Source: a bacterium
GTDB taxonomy: Bacteria > SZUA-79 > Acidulodesulfobacterales > Acidulodesulfobacteraceae
DNA length: 64,000 bases
NCBI GenBank assembly: GCA_021777135.1
Contig: JAJYDX010000002.1
Location: 115,619 to 179,618, forward strand
Direction of reading: 5' to 3'
The translations under genes were made by a program, and so were the position numbers. The notes beneath the pieces were generated by a model. It was not told the DNA's origin and did no database searches. It worked only from the letters and a program-made list of their open reading frames with translations. Below, in pieces: positions 62,484-64,000 of this stretch (position 1 is the first letter of the stretch; each line of letters opens with the position of its first letter).

Positions 62484-63722
62484 TTGCCTGAAAAAAAGAT
62501 AAATAAAATTATTTTAATAATAGCGGTTATTTTAATAGTTCTTGTTTTTTCCGCGGTCTTTTATTACAGATTTTTTTATTTCCAGCCATCCAAAAAGGTT
62601 TCTAATAAAGTTAGCGTCGAACAGAAACTTCTAATAAAATCCGTTTCAAAAATAAAAGGATATAAAAAACATCCGGTAAAAAACTTTAAAAAGTTTTTCA
62701 AGAAAGCCTTGATTGACCTGAAAATATCTAGGTCTGATATAATAAAACAGCATATAAATTTAAACGTTAAAGCGCCGGTTAATGTTAAAAATAATTTAAA
62801 GCAGATTGACGTAAGTTTTTTAAAATATAATATCCTAATATCTAAAAAAATAAGATTTGACCGCATAGAAAATATTTTTAACGAAGAATTTAAAAAGTTC
62901 ATAACTCCGTCCGGGTCCGGTTTAAAATATTATTCTTATTCCGTTAAAAATAACTGTCTTTGCTTATACGTTTATTTAAAGTCAAAACTGTTCTTAAAAG
63001 CAATATTTATAATAAAAGGAGTTAATCACAGCGGATTTACGTCCGTAAAAGAATATGTCGAATCACCTAAAATAGCCCTTGATATAGACGACGTCGGATA
63101 TCGCAGGGCATATATAAGCAGTTTAGCGTCGCTTAGAACCCCGATTACTTTTGCTATATTTCCTTATGCCACTTACTCGAAAGCTATAGATTTAAAACTT
63201 CATAAGCTAGGATACGAAACTATTTTGCATACTCCCATGGAACCTGTAGATACGGCTCTTTTTCCAGGCGACGGAGCGTTGTTCGTGCAAATGGATAAAA
63301 AAGAAATAAAGCGTAAAATATTTACCGATATCAGCAGAATTCCCTATGTGAACGGCGCTAATAATCACGAGGGTTCTTTGTTTACGTCCGATAAGCAAAA
63401 AATTTGCGACGCCGTATCCGATTTTAAAAAAAAGGATATGTTTTTTATGGACAGCCTGACCGACGATAACAGCTATGCTTACAGATGCGCGTTAAAACAG
63501 GGTATCCCGTCGGCGCAAAGGGATGTTTTTATCGACGATAAGCCTTCCGACGGCTATATAGCGAATCAGATTAAAATTGCGGCGTATTTGGCAAAAAAAT
63601 TTAAAAGAGTTATAGTTATAGGTCATCCAAGGCATGACACTGTTCAAACTTTGATGAACGAAATACCGGCGCTTAAAAAAGAAGGTTATGAATTTGTGCC
63701 TATATGCGAGTTTTTAAGGTAA
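62484..63722 (+). CDS. Divergent polysaccharide deacetylase (YibQ-like)
   Basis: A 412-residue protein with an N-terminal membrane helix (ILIIAVILIVLVFSAVFYYRF). A Lys-rich region of about 160 residues follows, then a divergent polysaccharide deacetylase domain (about 190-410). Marks are ALDIDDVGYRRAYISSL (the metal-type Asp pair in DIDDVG), LRTPITFAIFPYATYSKA, LHTPMEPVD, NNHEGS and IGHPRHDTVQTL with a His. In other bacteria this gene type sits in the ftsEX-envC-ctpA cluster. Its substrate is not established. Start TTG 62484 with AAAGGAGCAAGAAAGG before it. Confidence 0.88.
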   Translation: MPEKKINKIILIIAVILIVLVFSAVFYYRFFYFQPSKKVSNKVSVEQKLLIKSVSKIKGYKKHPVKNFKKFFKKALIDLKISRSDIIKQHINLNVKAPVNVKNNLKQIDVSFLKYNILISKKIRFDRIENIFNEEFKKFITPSGSGLKYYSYSVKNNCLCLYVYLKSKLFLKAIFIIKGVNHSGFTSVKEYVESPKIALDIDDVGYRRAYISSLASLRTPITFAIFPYATYSKAIDLKLHKLGYETILHTPMEPVDTALFPGDGALFVQMDKKEIKRKIFTDISRIPYVNGANNHEGSLFTSDKQKICDAVSDFKKKDMFFMDSLTDDNSYAYRCALKQGIPSAQRDVFIDDKPSDGYIANQIKIAAYLAKKFKRVIVIGHPRHDTVQTLMNEIPALKKEGYEFVPICEFLR

Positions 63723-63728
63723 TTAATT

Positions 63729-64000
63729 ATGAAAAATCTTAAAGAAAAAATAATAATCGCACTCGATTACGACAGTTTGCAACACGCGAAGGAACTGCTA
63801 GAAAAACTTAAAGGCAGGGCGTATTTCTATAAAATAGGGTTTGAACTGTTTACGTCTTGCGGTGCTGACAGCGTTTCTTTAGTAAAAGATTACGGATGCA
63901 AAGTATTTTTAGACCTTAAATATCACGATATTCCTAATACGGTTTATAAAGCCGTTAAATCAGCCGGTAAATTAGGAGCCGATATAATAAACGTCCATGC
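63729..64000 (+). CDS. pyrF: Orotidine 5'-phosphate decarboxylase (3' end outside window)
   Basis: Makes UMP from OMP. The first 90 codons are in the window: start MKNLKEKIIIALDYDSLQ, with the barrel Asp in ALDYD. YKIGFELFTSCG and the catalytic segment VFLDLKYHDIPNTVYKA (Asp-x-Lys-x-x-Asp motif) follow. The frame is open to the window edge. It starts 6 bases after the YibQ-like gene without a visible strong Shine-Dalgarno sequence. Confidence 0.95.
   Translation, partial: MKNLKEKIIIALDYDSLQHAKELLEKLKGRAYFYKIGFELFTSCGADSVSLVKDYGCKVFLDLKYHDIPNTVYKAVKSAGKLGADIINVH

Overview
The window is an ordinary, densely coded chromosome segment from a Gram-negative bacterium of low GC content (about 35-40 % by eye, not computed). 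Evidence for a Gram-negative envelope is the Tol genes, an O-antigen-ligase-type protein, lipoproteins and FtsEX-type division genes. The gene content (class II B12-dependent ribonucleotide reductase, three GH57 glucan enzymes with a DUF4912 protein, an Aquifex-type short aconitase, a short EF-Ts, an HD-GYP regulator) resembles anaerobic or microaerophilic deltaproteobacterial-type lineages. That placement is an inference from gene content; there is no rRNA gene here to confirm it. I found no tRNA, rRNA, CRISPR array, prophage or insertion sequence, and no gene-free stretch exceeds 200 bases. TTG start codons are unusually frequent, including in secA, tsf, recN, cdsA, ftsE and ftsX.

Layout. 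1-448: end of an unrecognised gene, then a perfect 24-bp-arm palindrome. 486-3061: nrdJ on the minus strand, with two NrdR-type boxes 31 bp apart over and just downstream of its promoter. 3141-7391: tolQ-tolR-tolA-like-tolB-cpoB, without pal. 7409-14776: tsaD, rsmA, glpK, a small TPR protein, a nucleotidyltransferase, panD, an amidohydrolase and panC. 14886-23650: a glucan (glycogen/maltodextrin) cluster made of a DUF4912 protein, GH57 branching enzyme, GH57 amylase-like enzyme, GH57 4-alpha-glucanotransferase and glgA. Two of these genes are preceded by palindromes sharing an identical 12-mer. 23661-26439: two membrane proteins of surface-polysaccharide synthesis.

26639-39182: aconitase, nadK, recN, an ArgA-like acetyltransferase with a degenerate acetyl-CoA loop, rhodanese, PPDK/PEP-synthase regulator, tldE/pmbA-like gene, secA, argJ and a polysaccharide deacetylase. 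39346-44808: the classic rpsB-tsf-pyrH-frr-uppS-cdsA-dxr run, with very tight or overlapping junctions. 44896-54236: gamma-carbonic-anhydrase-like protein, Ppx/GppA, guaB, guaA, dnaE and accA. 54263-57800: a GAF/HD-GYP protein with a 12-cysteine insert, and cobQ.

57797-64000: an envelope/division locus. thiE-ftsE-ftsX run leftward. Running rightward are a tiny Ala/Pro/Lys lipoprotein with a near-ideal promoter and Shine-Dalgarno sequence, a coiled-coil protein in the usual EnvC position but lacking the LytM domain, ctpA, a divergent polysaccharide deacetylase and the start of pyrF. Points most worth a second look are the small lipoprotein, the LytM-less EnvC-like protein, the cysteine-rich HD-GYP sensor, the glucan-cluster palindromes and the pal-less tol operon. 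I did not see a clearly new defence or mobile system.
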